Assembly (NCBI RefSeq): GCF_039542385.1
Contig: NZ_BAABIA010000006.1
Coordinates: forward strand, 295,265 to 359,264
Length of the DNA: 64,000 nucleotides
Direction: 5' to 3'
DNA from: Prosthecobacter algae
GTDB lineage: Bacteria; Verrucomicrobiota; Verrucomicrobiia; Verrucomicrobiales; Verrucomicrobiaceae
Part shown: piece after piece, positions 25,494 through 33,766 of the stretch
Position numbering within the stretch: position 1 is the stretch's first letter
How the letters are laid out: each line of letters opens with the position of its first letter
Notes under the pieces: model-generated
The model's database searches: none
What the model saw: the letters and a program-made list of their open reading frames with translations, nothing else
Told to the model about the DNA's origin: nothing
Made by a program: the position numbers and the translations under genes

Positions 25494-26434
25494 GCTGTCG
25501 GTAGGAGTTGCGCGGGTGAATGATTCAAGCCTTTCGCTCGTGCACGGATCTCACGCAGATCATTGATCGTGCGCACCTCACCTTTAGCTGAGTTGAGGCC
25601 ACGATGGAGCATGGCGTGGCAGTTCGGGCATACGGGTTTAAGGTCTTTTGCGGGATCATGAAATTCACCAGCAGGATCCATGCTGCCCAGCGGGCGCTCG
25701 TGATGGACGTGAATGAAGTCGCGACCGATCTCCCCATACTCATCGAGGAAATTCATCTCGCACACGGTGCAGCGTGGCTCGTGGAGGGCGAGGCAGAGGG
25801 CACGGTTGCGCGGATCACGTTCGCGGCGAGTGCTCCATGTTTCGATCAAACGCCCCTCCAGGCTGGAGGCAGGGTCTTCCTCCCTGTGAGCGAACGTCTC
25901 GTCATCGAAAATCTCTTCGCTCGTTTCGGAGAGATCGGTGGCCGCCGCCCCTTCCCCACTGGCATAGTAGGGATCTTCCTGGAGATGGCGCTCCCAGGCC
26001 GCCCACACGGCATCGCGGATGGCCGGATCGAGTTCGATCCCACTGCCCTGCGGGGTCCAGTGGAAGTCTTCGGCACCTGCAATGGTGCCGGGATCCAGCG
26101 GAAGATTTAGATCCGTCAGTGCCCTCCAAAGGATGTCAACGCAGTGGCCACCTTCCTCTGCCTCCCAGCCAAAACTGCGGATCCAGCCGCTGCCCACGAT
26201 GCCTCGTGGGGCACGACCTTGACGCAGCATCAAAAAGCGATCGCCGGCTTTCACTTTTTTATGCGAGCGGCAGGTCCAGACCCCGTCGGCCGTTTCACCC
26301 TGATGCCCGTGTCCGCACTCTTTCCTCCCATCGACCCGCGAGACCCGGACCTGCACGAGACGATAGACCGGCTCATGACACGCCGGTTCTAAAGGGGAAA
26401 AGCCAAAGAGCTTTTTCCTTCGGAAAAAGCCCAT
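25490..26434 (-). CDS. EVE-like/HNH endonuclease, 5' end probably lost
   Basis: The C-terminal part is an HNH (McrA-like) nuclease: CTVCEMNF, HVHHERPL and CPNCHAMLH. The middle part (DGVWTCRSHKKVKAGDRFLM, GIVGSGWI, DFHWTPQGSGIEL) is the PUA/EVE-like reader found in modification-dependent HNH enzymes. The residues before DGVWTC are antisense to a remnant of an XRE gene and to a hairpin, and do not look like the family. I therefore think the normal N-terminus was removed near 26270-26300 by the mobile-element junction. The ATG at 26434 is only the first one available. It may be non-functional. Confidence 0.7.
   Translation of the reverse strand: MGFFRRKKLFGFSPLEPACHEPVYRLVQVRVSRVDGRKECGHGHQGETADGVWTCRSHKKVKAGDRFLMLRQGRAPRGIVGSGWIRSFGWEAEEGGHCVDILWRALTDLNLPLDPGTIAGAEDFHWTPQGSGIELDPAIRDAVWAAWERHLQEDPYYASGEGAAATDLSETSEEIFDDETFAHREEDPASSLEGRLIETWSTRRERDPRNRALCLALHEPRCTVCEMNFLDEYGEIGRDFIHVHHERPLGSMDPAGEFHDPAKDLKPVCPNCHAMLHRGLNSAKGEVRTINDLREIRARAKGLNHSPAQLLPTA
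26288..26392 (+). pseudogene. 3' remnant of an XRE-family regulator gene
   Basis: In the plus frame ending TAA at 26390-26392 the peptide MPVSALFPPIDPRDPDLHET followed by IDRLMTRRF is clearly related to the C-terminus of the XRE regulator at 48753 (VPVQELFPLVDPQDPNLHET, then LCKLMLKSY). Upstream of about 26290 the frame is only the antisense of the HNH gene, so the HTH part is missing. It marks a breakpoint and is followed by its own terminator-like hairpin. Confidence 0.7.
26410..26430 (+). terminator. Perfect hairpin after the XRE remnant
   Basis: GCTTTTTCC at 26410-26418 and GGAAAAAGC at 26422-26430 form a perfect 9-bp stem with a 3-nt loop. It lies 18 nt after the stop of the XRE remnant. 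It also sits in the only possible start region of the HNH frame, which argues against that start. Confidence 0.6.
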
Positions 26435-26563
26435 ACAAGCCTCTTTTACGGAGCACAGCGCAGGGCAAGGGGAAAACGGAATAAGTGCCCGCAGGGCCGG
26501 AGCGAAGCGGAGTTATGCCGGATTTCCACTTGTCCCGGAGCGAGCACCGGACCACGCCAGCGG

Positions 26564-29398
26564 TCACACTTTCACACCCTGCCGCATCGAACGGGCCGTA
26601 GTCAGTGATTCGGTTTCGGTCTCGGCTTGCTCGTCCACCTGGGTGCTGGCCTGATTCTTGGAGAGATCCAAAGCGGCGATGATTTCCTGCTGACGCTTCT
26701 CGGCGCTTTCCAGCTTTTCCTGATGTTCAAACGGAACATCGAGCTGGGTCTTCAATTCCCCGATGCGTTTTCCAAGGCGCTTCAGATTCTCCTCCGAGTC
26801 GGCCTGCTGGGATTCCATTTCGCCAAGGGCGTGCTCCAGTGAACCGATGGTTCCTTGCGGGCTGTCGCTAACCGTCGCCTGATAGGTGTTCTTCCCGTGA
26901 ATACGCAGTTCGATACGGGCATCCAGCCGATGAAGTGAGATGGGAAACCCGGCGACGGAGCCGATTTTGCGGCTGGACTGCATGGGTTTGAGCGCGGCCC
27001 CGATGAAGACCAACTGACGGCCGGCCTCGACCCGTTCGTCGTAATGGTTGCCGTTAATGGTCATGGTGAAGTTGTCGCCACGTGTCGGCGTGCGGGTCGC
27101 GAGGTCTTGCTGAAGGTTGGCGACGAATTTTTCTTCCACGGTCACGTTATGCTCGGCGCTCTTGATCCGCAGACGAATGGAATGCTGGCTGTCCATGTGC
27201 TGACGGCGCAGGCGGTTGAAACGGATGACTTCGGCATCCACCTGGGCCTTTTCAATGACCATCGGATTGCCGGAGGCAATCGCCTTCACCTCGGCGTAAC
27301 TGAGAGCGGTGGCGTCCACGTCCTCCGCCTTGCGCATGGTGGCGTCCCCGATCATCACCTGAGCGATGAAGCGCGCCTTTGTCTCCAAGGTCTGCCACAT
27401 ATAAGCGTCGAAGCTGCCCTCGGTGACATAACGGAAAACGCTGACAAACTCGTTGGTATTGCCCTGCCGGAGAATGCGGCCCTCGCGCTGTTCGATGTCG
27501 GAGGGACGCCACGGAGCATCCAAATGATGCAGCGCGATAAGACGGTGTTGCACGTTGGTTCCTTCGCCCATTTTCAGGGTGCTGCCCAAGAGGATGCGCA
27601 CGTCTCCCTCTCGCACCGCTCTGAACAGCGCGGCTTTTCCCGTGTCGGTGTCGTGATCCTGAATGAAGGCGATTTCTTTTTCAGGAACGCCGTGGGCAAT
27701 CAGCTTGGCGCGGATGTCGTCATACACGGAAAATTCCCGCTGCCCCTTCTTCGGAGTGGAGAGGTCGCAGAAAACAAGCTGGGCGCTTTTCTGAGGCGAG
27801 GAATCGAGCCAGATGCGATGAATTTTCTCCACCGCAAGATTCACCTTGGAATCCGGGGCGTCTGGAGCGGCAGGCGCAATCAGACGAAAGTCCAGAGCGG
27901 CCAATCTCCCCTCCGAGGTAATTTTCAGCATGTTGTCATCCTTCGGATTCACCTTTCCGCCTTTGATCTGCTCCGATCGCTTGACCAGTGTTTCGACAAA
28001 TTTCTGGAGACGTGAACTGCACGGGGCGCTGGCGATGATGGGCCGCCCGGTTTCCAGTTTGGGAATCGGCAGCTTGAGCATGTCGGCTGTCTGCACGTCT
28101 GCCGTCTGGCGGAACTGCTGCATGAGTTCCGGCACGTTGACGAAACGCGCGAAGCGGTGTTGCAGACGGTAGCCTGCTCCATCGGGACTGAGTTCCATCG
28201 CCGTCACCGTTTCCCCGAATGTCCCGGCCCATGAATCGAAGTGCTGAAGCCCGAGACGACGAAGCGACGCCATTTGCAGATAGCGCTGCATGGTGAACAT
28301 CTCCGCCATCGTGTTGGAGATGGGTGTCCCGGTGGCGAAAACGACGCCCCCGCCGCCGTTGCGTTGCTGAATGTGCCCCACCTTCAGGAACAAATCGAAA
28401 GCCCGCTCCGACGCCGTTTGCGGCAATCCGGCCACACGGGTCATTTTGGTGGTGTAGAACAAATTTTTGAACTTGTGGGCCTCATCGACAAACAGGCGAT
28501 CCACGCCCAATTCCTCAAAGGTCAGCGTCTGGTCTTTCTTTTCCTCGGCAGAGAGGGAATCCAATTTGAACTCAAGCCGTTTGCGCACGCGCTCCAGTTC
28601 CTTGACCAAGCGCGTTCCGCGCGTCTCAGACTTTTGTTCGCGGATGACATCCTCGATTTCCTCAATCTGCGCTTCAATGAACTCCTTCCGGGCGCTGGCG
28701 GAGAGCGGGATTTTCTCAAAGCTGGAATGGGTGACGATCACAGCGTCCCAATTCCCGGTGGCGATGCGGCTGAAAAGCTGGGCGCGGCGATCCTTCGCAA
28801 AGTCATCCTTACCCGCCGCGAGAATGGTGGCGTTGGGGTAAAGGGTGAGAAGCTCCGTGGAAAACTGCGAAAGCATGTGATTGGGCACGGCGAACAAGGG
28901 TTTGCGGGCCAGCCCGAGACGCTTCATTTCGATGGCGGCGGCCACCATCGTGTAGGTTTTGCCCGCGCCCACGGCATGGGCCAGAAGCGTGTTCCTGCTC
29001 TGGATAATGCGCCAGACGGCATCTTTCTGGTGAGGGCGCAGCGTGACCTGGCGACTGCTGGCGGGCAGGGTCAAGTGAGCGCCGTTGAAGACACGAAGAC
29101 GCTCGGAATTGTATTGGTCGTTGTAGAGGCGGCAGAGCCTTTCCCGGCGATCGTCGTCCTCCCATACCCACGTCTTGAACCGCTCTTTGATCTTCTCCTG
29201 CCGGTCGCGCGCGCCTTCTGTCTCGGTGGCGTTGACGTAGGGATTCCCGTTTTCGTCCCGGTCATAGACGGTGGGCGTTTTCAGGTTAAGGCAATCCTGA
29301 ATCAGATCGAGGGCGGCATATCGCGCCGTGCCCCACTCGGTGGTATTGGCCACGGAAACCTTGGCCTGCGGACTGCCCTGCACGAACCATGCGCCCAC
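26564..29398 (-). pseudogene. C-terminal helicase part of a large methylase-helicase, internally deleted
   Basis: This 944-codon frame (first start GTG at 29398) is an SF2/SNF2 helicase. It carries HAVGAGKTYT (motif I), LFVDEAHKFKN (motif II, DEAH) and a C-terminal helicase block with IEQREGRILRQGN. It corresponds to the end of very large conjugative-element proteins that carry an N6-adenine methylase domain before the helicase. Here the frame begins at VGAWFVQGSP, and the N-terminal block ending in YVGW lies just upstream in another frame. The whole methylase domain is absent. It may be inactive or a helicase-only derivative. The C-terminus ends RQGVKV, similar to the protein at 30184. Confidence 0.75.
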
Positions 29399-29922
29399 CC
29401 GACATAACGCACCAGCGTTTGCTGCTCCTCGGGCGTGGCCTTGCGGCGTTCGCTCTCGACGGTGCGGAGACTCTCAATGGCCCGGAAATTGCCGTGGCAC
29501 TTTTCCTTGAGCGAGCCAGCCCCCAAGTGATCGCCGGGGCCGATGCGATAGCCGACAGGGCGGCTTAGTCCTCCTGGTCGTCCTCGGGCGGCAGGAGGAT
29601 GTATCTCTCCCGCACCATTTCCCAAGCCTGACGGCTGGCCTGATCCATCGTCAGTCCGTCCGCCACCAGCTTGTCCTCCAAGGGCAGCAATTCGTCCAGT
29701 GTCCGCTCCTGCGCTTCGTAGAGAGCTTCCTCCAGTCTGCTCGTTTCCTCCAGTTCGCGCACCATTTTGGGACGGAACTCGCGCCAATGTTTCTCGGCCA
29801 TCAGTCCGTAGGCGCTGATCGGAAATGCGGTCTTCGTCGCGTTCATGGTTTTGAAAAAGGTCGAAGAAGTTGAGTTGTTCGGCATCCGGTTGAGCGGAGA
29901 CCTTGCCTTTGCGCTTAATCAT
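29399..29922 (-). pseudogene. N-terminal part of the methylase-helicase, separated by deletion/frameshift
   Basis: From the ATG at 29922 the frame reads MIKRKGKVSAQPDAEQLNFF and continues, after a Gly/Arg-rich linker, to YRIGPGDHLGAGSLKEKC and ATPEEQQTLVRYVGW. The last two blocks are the conserved N-terminus of large methylase-helicases, where RYVGWGG normally leads into the methylase domain. Here YVGW is followed at once by the VGAW sequence of the helicase end in a shifted frame. A short homology around GGGTGGG could have mediated the deletion. The linker overlaps the small gene at 29565-29846. Confidence 0.65.
29565..29846 (-). CDS. Small TnpV-like protein nested in the helicase N-terminal frame
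   Basis: The 93-residue product (MNATKTAFPISAYGLMAEKH...) is mostly helical and acidic, with blocks WREFRPKMVRELEETSRLEE and MDQASRQAWEMVRERY. The pattern of a short start, YGLMAEKHWRE and a coiled helix resembles TnpV-like small proteins of mobile elements, but this is a weak match. Codon use in this frame is normal for the region, whereas the overlapping frame uses many rare codons (GGA, CGA, ACT). An ATG 39 nt upstream is also possible. Function unknown. Confidence 0.6.
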   Translation of the reverse strand: MNATKTAFPISAYGLMAEKHWREFRPKMVRELEETSRLEEALYEAQERTLDELLPLEDKLVADGLTMDQASRQAWEMVRERYILLPPEDDQED

Positions 29923-30011
29923 AGCCGTTTTTGGGGCAAGCGTAAACGGCTCTCTAAAAATGCCCGCTCCCTCGTGGGAGCAATGCCAGCCCGTTTTGCA
30001 TGGGAGACGGG

Positions 30012-30031
30012 ATGCTCCCGATTTGGAGCAT
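30012..30031. promoter_or_regulatory. Palindrome, element-wide operator candidate (site 1)
   Basis: ATGCTCC (30012-30018) and GGAGCAT (30025-30031) are perfect arms around CGATTT. It lies upstream of the helicase/TnpV-like unit, after the terminator of the T4SS operon. It matches the sites at 39688, 52171 and 52349. Confidence 0.6.
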
Positions 30032-30050
30032 GAACCCCTGACACGCGACC

Positions 30051-30069
30051 GCCCGGAGGTCTTCCGGGC
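30051..30069 (-). terminator. Hairpin at the end of the T4SS operon
   Basis: GCCCGGA (30051-30057) and TCCGGGC (30063-30069) pair perfectly around a 5-nt loop. It lies about 115 nt downstream of the last gene of the leftward T4SS operon. It has no clear T-run on the minus strand. Confidence 0.45.
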
Positions 30070-30183
30070 GTTGGCGTGAGAGTGGAGGGCGGCGGGCAAT
30101 CAGGTCTGCGGTGCCGGGAGCGGAGGGCGTGCGGAGCGGAAGCCGGAAGCGGACGGGGCCGCAGTCCTGATGCGGTGGGGCGG

Positions 30184-30585
30184 TCAGACTTTCACGCCGC
30201 CCTGTTGCTGCGTGCGGGATTTGAAAAACCCGATGTCCCGCAGCACTTTGCTGCCCATGCGCACGAGGGCGTTTTGCTGTTGTTCCTCCGGCAAGTCTTT
30301 GACGAGCGCCTGAAGGCTTTGCTTCAACTCGGGATCGCCTTCGATCTTGCGCAGCACGCCCTGGTCGAGCTTCTGCTGGCGCTCCTGCTGCTGGACTTTC
30401 GTCAGGACCATCGCCCGCTCCATCCGTTCGCGTGGCATACTCTGGACGTACTGCCAATACTTCGGGTTCTGCTGGATGTAGGCGTCGATCTTGGCGTTGA
30501 CTTCCGCATTGTCGCGGAACGTAGGGGTGGATTCCCCGGCTTGAGGTGCGCTGTCGGCACCGTTGGATTTGGTTCTCTTTATCAT
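30184..30585 (-). CDS. Conjugative-element protein of unknown function, Gln-rich
   Basis: The 133-residue hydrophilic protein (MIKRTKSNGADSAPQ...) is helical and rich in Gln, Glu and Arg, with blocks IDAYIQQNPKYWQYVQSMPR and RMGSKVLRDIGFF. It has no signal peptide or membrane segment. It is the last gene of the T4SS operon. Its C-terminus QQQGGVKV resembles the helicase C-terminus RQGVKV. I do not recognise the family. Confidence 0.7.
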   Translation of the reverse strand: MIKRTKSNGADSAPQAGESTPTFRDNAEVNAKIDAYIQQNPKYWQYVQSMPRERMERAMVLTKVQQQERQQKLDQGVLRKIEGDPELKQSLQALVKDLPEEQQQNALVRMGSKVLRDIGFFKSRTQQQGGVKV

Positions 30586-30654
30586 AGTAGGTGGTTCCTT
30601 GATGGAACGGTTTGGGGTTATGGGGGGCGCGGTGAAGTAGGTTTCGGAGATGGC

Positions 30655-31230
30655 TCACCAAGGGATGTCGTCGGTTGCTGGTGCGCTTTTGGAGGCGTCT
30701 GGAAGGCGGGAGCGCATCTCGTCCTCCAGCGATTCCAAGCGCTGGCGGGTGTCCTGAAGCTCCTTGCGCATGGCGGCGTTTTGCTCGGCAAGGACGCGGT
30801 TTTGCTGCAAGGCTTCCGTCATTTCGGTGAGTTTTCCGGAAACGATCTGTCCACCCTGAATGACCGCCTGCGTGGCTTGGCGCTGCCGGTTCAGTTCCAC
30901 GGTGAGTTCATTCCCTGAAGGTCTGGAAGCCGTGGCGACAGGTGTGGGAATGGTCGGTGGTCCTGACGGGCGCGTGAGGTTCCACTTGGGCGAAGATTCC
31001 ACCCTATAGAGGGTGTGCGCCTCGTGCATCACGCCCCGCTTGCGCGGTTCCACGTAACGGCCCACGGGATAGGCTTTGATGACCTCGGGGTGGCGGACGC
31101 TGGCGGTTTCTCCGCGCTTCAAGACCCGGCCCGACATTTCCGGCGTGACGGGAACGATGCGCTGGGCGGGCTTGCTGGCGCATGACGCCAGCAGCACGAC
31201 GAGGGGGATGGCAAAAAGGAACGGTTTCAT
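30655..31230 (-). CDS. Lipoprotein of the type IV secretion operon
   Basis: The 191-residue protein has a lipoprotein signal with lipobox LLASC (MKPFLFAIPLVVLLASCASK). A central part reads YPVGRYVEPRKRGVMHEAHT and a C-terminal coiled coil runs from about 120 to 175 (LAEQNAAMRKELQDTRQRLE). It overlaps the end of the VirB10-like gene by 4 nt (ATGA). It may play the role of a VirB7/TrbH-type outer-membrane lipoprotein, although it is longer than VirB7. The frame is open upstream of the ATG, but that part is antisense-like noise inside the VirB10 gene. Confidence 0.8.
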   Translation of the reverse strand: MKPFLFAIPLVVLLASCASKPAQRIVPVTPEMSGRVLKRGETASVRHPEVIKAYPVGRYVEPRKRGVMHEAHTLYRVESSPKWNLTRPSGPPTIPTPVATASRPSGNELTVELNRQRQATQAVIQGGQIVSGKLTEMTEALQQNRVLAEQNAAMRKELQDTRQRLESLEDEMRSRLPDASKSAPATDDIPW

Positions 31231-32201
31231 GGTTTGGCGGTGGTGGTGAGTGGGATGCGGGTGCCACCAACGGAAGCATTGGAGGCGTCCATCGTTTCGG
31301 TGACGTAGAGGTAGAACTGTTTGCCAGCGGGAACGCGGACGTAGAACCCCTCCCGTTCGATGGTATCCATGATCTGGCGGGCGTAGGTATTGAGCACCTG
31401 CTGGATGCCTCCCAACCCGGCGTTGCCAACGGTGGCCGTGGCCTGTGAGCCAAGCAGCGTGCTTTCGCGTTCGGTGAAGGCTCCGGCGGCTCCGCTCAAA
31501 AACGAAGCGACGAACAATTTCACCTCCGCGTAATCGTCGCTTTTGAGAAGCTGGCCGCGCAGTCCGGCGCTGCCATCGGTGATGGCCCAGCCTTCTCCGT
31601 TGGCTTCCTTCTCGCGGTCGAGGGCAATGCCGGAAAGGCGCATTTCCTTTCCGTCCTGCCAGACCAATGTCCATTGGCCCTGGCTGGCGATGCGTTCGCG
31701 CATCCGATCCACGCGGGCGGTTCCGTGAACCTCGGTGCCAACGGGGACAATCAGGCGTCCGTCGTGCCATACGTCCTCGGTAATGAGGCCGATAATCGGC
31801 GTGTCGAGCGCGGAGGAATCCACCGTGATGATGAGCTGGCAGGAGATGAGGCGACCAAAGGGCGCGTAGTCCTTGCTCAACTCGCTTCGCGTATCAGGCA
31901 ACGCGGGCGGCTGGGCGAACAGGCTCAACGGTGGAAGCGGTTTCGGCTTGGCTTCGGGCTTGGCCGCTGGCGGAGGAGCGGGTTTGGTTTCCTCCCGTGG
32001 AGGGCGGAAAGGCGTCATGTCCTTGGTGACGGACTGCACGACCTGCGGGGTTTGCTTCGCGGGAGGTTCGAGCGGCGGTTCCTTGGAGCCGGGCGGCCGG
32101 AAACCGCGAACGATAAAGTAACCGATCACGCACAGGACGAGGAAGATGAGGAATGCGCCCGTGCGCGACTTCATGAATTGGACGGCATCGCGCGGGTTCA
32201 T
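31227..32201 (-). CDS. VirB10/TrbI-like T4SS core protein
   Basis: The 324-residue protein has a short cytoplasmic N-terminus, one membrane helix (about 14-32), a long Pro-rich periplasmic stretch and a C-terminal beta-domain. Blocks such as LISCQLIITVDSSALDTPII, VPVGTEVHGTARVD and FYVRVPAGKQFYLYV are typical of VirB10/TrbI. It would span the periplasm and form the outer-membrane core with the VirB9-like protein encoded just upstream. The VirB9-like gene overlaps it by 4 nt. Confidence 0.85.
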   Translation of the reverse strand: MNPRDAVQFMKSRTGAFLIFLVLCVIGYFIVRGFRPPGSKEPPLEPPAKQTPQVVQSVTKDMTPFRPPREETKPAPPPAAKPEAKPKPLPPLSLFAQPPALPDTRSELSKDYAPFGRLISCQLIITVDSSALDTPIIGLITEDVWHDGRLIVPVGTEVHGTARVDRMRERIASQGQWTLVWQDGKEMRLSGIALDREKEANGEGWAITDGSAGLRGQLLKSDDYAEVKLFVASFLSGAAGAFTERESTLLGSQATATVGNAGLGGIQQVLNTYARQIMDTIEREGFYVRVPAGKQFYLYVTETMDASNASVGGTRIPLTTTAKP

Positions 32202-33109
32202 TTCGAGCCTCCTTTGCTTGGGAGTTTGAGTTCGGGCAGGACACCCGGCGAAGCCATCGAGTCGAGAACGATCACGAAGTCGTTTTCGACGGAGAGGTCG
32301 TTGCGTCCGCCGTCCGGCGTGCCGGTGACGGCGAAGTAGGCCACGGCATCCTTCTTGGGTGGGATGGTGCCGGAGGCGTCGCTGATGGAGGCGTTGAACC
32401 GCCGCTCACCCACCTTCAGCACGAAAGCGCCCGGATCGTAGCGGAGTTCCTTTTCCGTGGTGTTGCGGATCGTGACACGGAAAACCAGCGTGTCCTGCAC
32501 ATCGAAGCGGAAGGCTTCTTCCAGCAGGATCTGCATGTGCCCATGATCCATGATGGGCGGCTTGGGCCGGTAATCCTTGAAGATGACTTGCTTGACTGTG
32601 AGCGGCTGACTTGCCTTCAGCACCGGATAGGCTTTGGCGGTGTCCAGTAGAGCCAGCAAGGCAACGGGTGTCACCGGCTGCTGCCGCTTGGCGGCCTCCA
32701 GTCGCGGGTCGGGTGGCGTCTGGAAAATGAGCGACAAGACCGGCGCGGCGCTGTCCTTCAATTCCAGCACATAGGTCTTGTTGTTCCAGCGGACGTTGAC
32801 GTTGGTCGTGGCGTCCTTGATGAGACTGCGCACGGAGAAGAACGCCGTGCCTGGCTGGTGGGCCAGTTGGAACAAACCTTGCGTCTTGTCGTCGGTGGAC
32901 ACCAGCGCCGCGTCGATGGCGGCGATGGATGAGGGGAACGAAACCGTGGTGACACGGGCGACGGAAACCGGCACCGCATAAACGCGGTGCTCGTCGAGAG
33001 CCAGCGAGTGGATGGCTTTGGGCGGGTCTTCGGCGGCATTGACACCTGTTGACAGGGCAAGAAGGACGACGAGACCGTGATGAAGCAGTATGTTAGAGAG
33101 CGGGTTCAT
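32198..33109 (-). CDS. VirB9/TrbG-like T4SS core protein
   Basis: The 303-residue protein has a signal peptide (about 1-25, ending VNA), then beta-rich sequence. Blocks like YAVPVSVARVTTVSFPSSIA and DTLVFRVTIRNTTEKELRYD match the VirB9/TrbG pattern of an N-terminal and a C-terminal beta-domain. It would partner VirB10 in the outer-membrane core complex. Its start overlaps the end of the VirB8-like gene by 17 nt, its end the VirB10-like start by 4 nt. Confidence 0.75.
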   Translation of the reverse strand: MNPLSNILLHHGLVVLLALSTGVNAAEDPPKAIHSLALDEHRVYAVPVSVARVTTVSFPSSIAAIDAALVSTDDKTQGLFQLAHQPGTAFFSVRSLIKDATTNVNVRWNNKTYVLELKDSAAPVLSLIFQTPPDPRLEAAKRQQPVTPVALLALLDTAKAYPVLKASQPLTVKQVIFKDYRPKPPIMDHGHMQILLEEAFRFDVQDTLVFRVTIRNTTEKELRYDPGAFVLKVGERRFNASISDASGTIPPKKDAVAYFAVTGTPDGGRNDLSVENDFVIVLDSMASPGVLPELKLPSKGGSK

Positions 33110-33761
33110 ATTTGTAGTCGGAGACGGCGGTGGGAAACCGCCCGTTTTGCACTAGGTCGGGATTGCGGCGCATTTTCAGCGCGAGCTTGAACGGAACGAC
33201 TTCGTTGAAGACCTTGCCTTCAAAGACGCCGGTGCGGAGCAACTGCCCCGTGACCTGGGTCAGCACGAAGTCCTGACGGGTTTCCAGAATGTCGATTTTG
33301 GCGACCTCCGGTTTTTGGTGCTGCCGCTTGGCTTTGAACTCGGGAGCTTCAGCCGAAAGCTGGCGCAGGGCTTTTTCATAAGCTCCCTTGAGGAGCAGTT
33401 GTTTCAGCAGTTCGGGATGATCGACACCCGAAGGGCTGCGTTCGAGAAGGGCCATGACGACCAACGTGCTTTGCTGCGCGTGGAACTCCTTGGCTTCCTG
33501 AAAGCTGAGAAGGGGCGAGACATGATAAGTGCCTGCCGGATCGAGGATGACGACGCGCTCGCGCTCCTTCAGTTGCCGGATGAGCAAGTGAGGCTGCACC
33601 AGCGCGACGGCGACCGCTAATCCCGCCACCGCGAACCAGAGCAAGGCCGTGCGGTCCTTGTCCACAAAGATGCGGGTCGGGGAAAAGCGGGGCTTCGCGG
33701 GCCGGTTCGTTTTGAGTGGGACGGACGTTTCGCGGAGGGATTCAGTGGATGATGATGTCAT
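33093..33761 (-). CDS. VirB8/TrbF-like T4SS inner-membrane protein
   Basis: The 222-residue protein has one membrane helix at about 41-62 (ALLWFAVAGLAVAVALVQ), a cytoplasmic N-terminus and a periplasmic domain. This topology and the position between VirB6-like and VirB9-like genes fit VirB8/TrbF (or TraE). Primary sequence similarity is low, so the call rests on topology and gene order. Confidence 0.6.
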   Translation of the reverse strand: MTSSSTESLRETSVPLKTNRPAKPRFSPTRIFVDKDRTALLWFAVAGLAVAVALVQPHLLIRQLKERERVVILDPAGTYHVSPLLSFQEAKEFHAQQSTLVVMALLERSPSGVDHPELLKQLLLKGAYEKALRQLSAEAPEFKAKRQHQKPEVAKIDILETRQDFVLTQVTGQLLRTGVFEGKVFNEVVPFKLALKMRRNPDLVQNGRFPTAVSDYKYEPAL

Positions 33762-33766
33762 GATGG

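Noticed and set aside
28241-29407. A 388-codon plus-strand frame antisense to the helicase
   Set aside because: No motifs. The minus strand carries all helicase motifs.
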